DNA of 5,702 nt from contig WJKG01000369.1 in NCBI GenBank assembly GCA_014729205.1, positions 1-5,702 on the forward strand, given 5' to 3'. Numbering within the stretch: position 1 is the stretch's first letter; the number at the start of each line of letters is the position of its first letter. Origin of the DNA: a candidate division GN15 bacterium (GTDB taxonomy: Bacteria; Zixibacteria; MSB-5A5; GN15; FEB-12). This document shows positions 4,703 through 5,702 of the stretch, one piece after another. Position numbers and translations under genes: made by a program. The notes beneath the pieces are model-generated. The model was not told the DNA's origin. It saw only the letters and a list, made by a program, of their open reading frames with translations, and did no database searches.

Positions 4703-5702
4703 CTACCGGGTCAAGTCGGCCCGCGTTACCTTGAGCTTGCCGAAGCTGTCCTCGCTGATTACATAATACCAATCGGCAAACCGCTCGTTGAGCTCCTGGC
4801 TGATACGCTCCCCTCGCTCGACCCTGGCCTGCCAGGCCTGGTACTCCTTGGCTCGGGCGGAGTTGGTGGAGTCCTGAGCCGTCCACAACGAATCCGGCCT
4901 GGTCTCGAACTCTCGATTGGTCGGCTCCGCTGGCGCTGGCGGCAGTTCGTCCTTGGCAAAGCGTGTGGTGATAAACAGGTAGCGCGCGGCACCACCTTCT
5001 TTTTGCTGCTCATCGGCCCCAGCGGTGTTAACACCGGCGCTGAGCTCGAGACCGCTGCCGTAGACAACCTCGCCGAATCGAAGCGTGTAGTAGACATGAT
5101 CGGCAGTGCGGACCTCCATTTCGCCCTCGTTGGAAACCAGCGAACCATCGCTGCCAATGAAAAAGCCCTTATTGCGCAGTGAGAACAGTGTCTGACGGTC
5201 TATCTCGCCTCCTTCAGCATCCGCTCTCAGACTGGCCGAGAGTCCCGCCGGCTTGGGCCGGACACCGACAATCGTCAGCGTATCCAGCGTGGTCAGCATG
5301 TCGGCCACAACAGCGGAGTCCGGATCGGCCTTGAGACCCACCAGATCCCATTCCTCATCCTGTTTGCGCAGCGTCAGTTTCTCAATCTGGTCCACCGACT
5401 GGGTGCGCTCGTTGACGCGATAGTTGTCTATTACCACCTGATCGATCTTCCGCTTAACCACCTGCAACAGATCGGTTTCGATCCAGTCCTGGAAACGGGT
5501 GGACAGGTCAACATCGACCCGCGAAGCATATATCCGGTTGCTGCCGGGCACACGAACATACCGAAGGCCCGCTCGGCCTTCGACAGGATCGCCGATAATC
5601 AGGTCGGCCAGGGTTTCCTCGTGTTTCTTGAGTGTAACGCGTTTGCCGCGTCCGGTCAGCCCGGCGGTTTCATCGAGCGGATCCAGCGTACCGGTGAGGG
5701 GC
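4703..5702 (-). CDS. DUF4340-domain protein (N-terminus missing)
   Basis: The minus-strand frame is open from the window edge to a TAG stop at 4703-4705, giving 332 visible residues; the start is outside the window. A GTG at 5551 is an internal Val, because the frame upstream continues the family pattern. Visible residues about 20-75 (VTLKKHEETLADLIIG, then YVRVPGSNRIYAS and the FQDWIETDLL strand) match the DUF4340 repeat style. A second unit follows (LTLRKQDEEWDLVGLKADPD), and the C-terminus has the FADWYYVIS segment seen in long DUF4340 proteins. A Pro/Glu-rich, probably flexible or helical segment lies at about residues 250-300. DUF4340 proteins are often exported or membrane-anchored and encoded beside an ABC-2 permease, its ATPase and a GldG-like auxiliary protein. 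Those neighbours would be past the right edge and are not seen. The biochemical role is unknown. Confidence 0.85.
   Translation of the reverse strand, partial: PLTGTLDPLDETAGLTGRGKRVTLKKHEETLADLIIGDPVEGRAGLRYVRVPGSNRIYASRVDVDLSTRFQDWIETDLLQVVKRKIDQVVIDNYRVNERTQSVDQIEKLTLRKQDEEWDLVGLKADPDSAVVADMLTTLDTLTIVGVRPKPAGLSASLRADAEGGEIDRQTLFSLRNKGFFIGSDGSLVSNEGEMEVRTADHVYYTLRFGEVVYGSGLELSAGVNTAGADEQQKEGGAARYLFITTRFAKDELPPAPAEPTNREFETRPDSLWTAQDSTNSARAKEYQAWQARVERGERISQELNERFADWYYVISEDSFGKLKVTRADLTR

Overview
The window looks bacterial, with moderate-to-high GC judged by eye. It holds one truncated surface-protein gene, one complete methyltransferase gene, one truncated DUF4340 gene, and two intergenic stretches filled with repeats and hairpins. 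The phylum cannot be fixed from the sequence. A large Asp/Thr-rich Ig/FN3-type exported protein, a DUF4340 protein and GTCAT(T/C)GCGAG-type interspersed repeats would suit an uncultured FCB-group or related environmental lineage such as Zixibacteria. That assignment is a guess from gene style, not a demonstrated placement.

Layout. Positions 1-2892 (+) are the 3' end of a large gene for a probably extracellular protein. It has an FN3-like domain, a second beta-rich domain and about six Ig-like modules, the last four with a period of roughly 100-110 residues. Its codon use is strongly biased and it ends at a textbook intrinsic terminator (2934-2970). From about 2971 to 3614 there is no convincing large gene. 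This stretch carries a GCAGAA/TTCTGC hairpin, tandem and inverted GTCATCGCGAG-type repeats, another GC hairpin, copy A of a dispersed repeat, a possible sigma-70-type promoter and a doubtful 67-codon ORF. Positions 3615-4445 (+) are a complete FkbM-family SAM-dependent methyltransferase. Positions 4446-4702 hold copy B of the dispersed repeat plus a perfect 14-bp hairpin. Positions 4703-5702 (-) are the 3' part of a DUF4340 gene that converges on the methyltransferase gene and continues past the window edge.

The three main genes do not form an obvious operon. The surface-protein gene is closed off by its own terminator, the methyltransferase stands alone between two direct copies of the same repeat, and the DUF4340 gene is on the opposite strand. 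I found no clear new enzymatic system. The most unusual structure is the modular intergenic repeat: copies A and B flank the methyltransferase gene, and copy B places one GCAGAA arm between two TTCTGC partners, so two alternative stems are possible.
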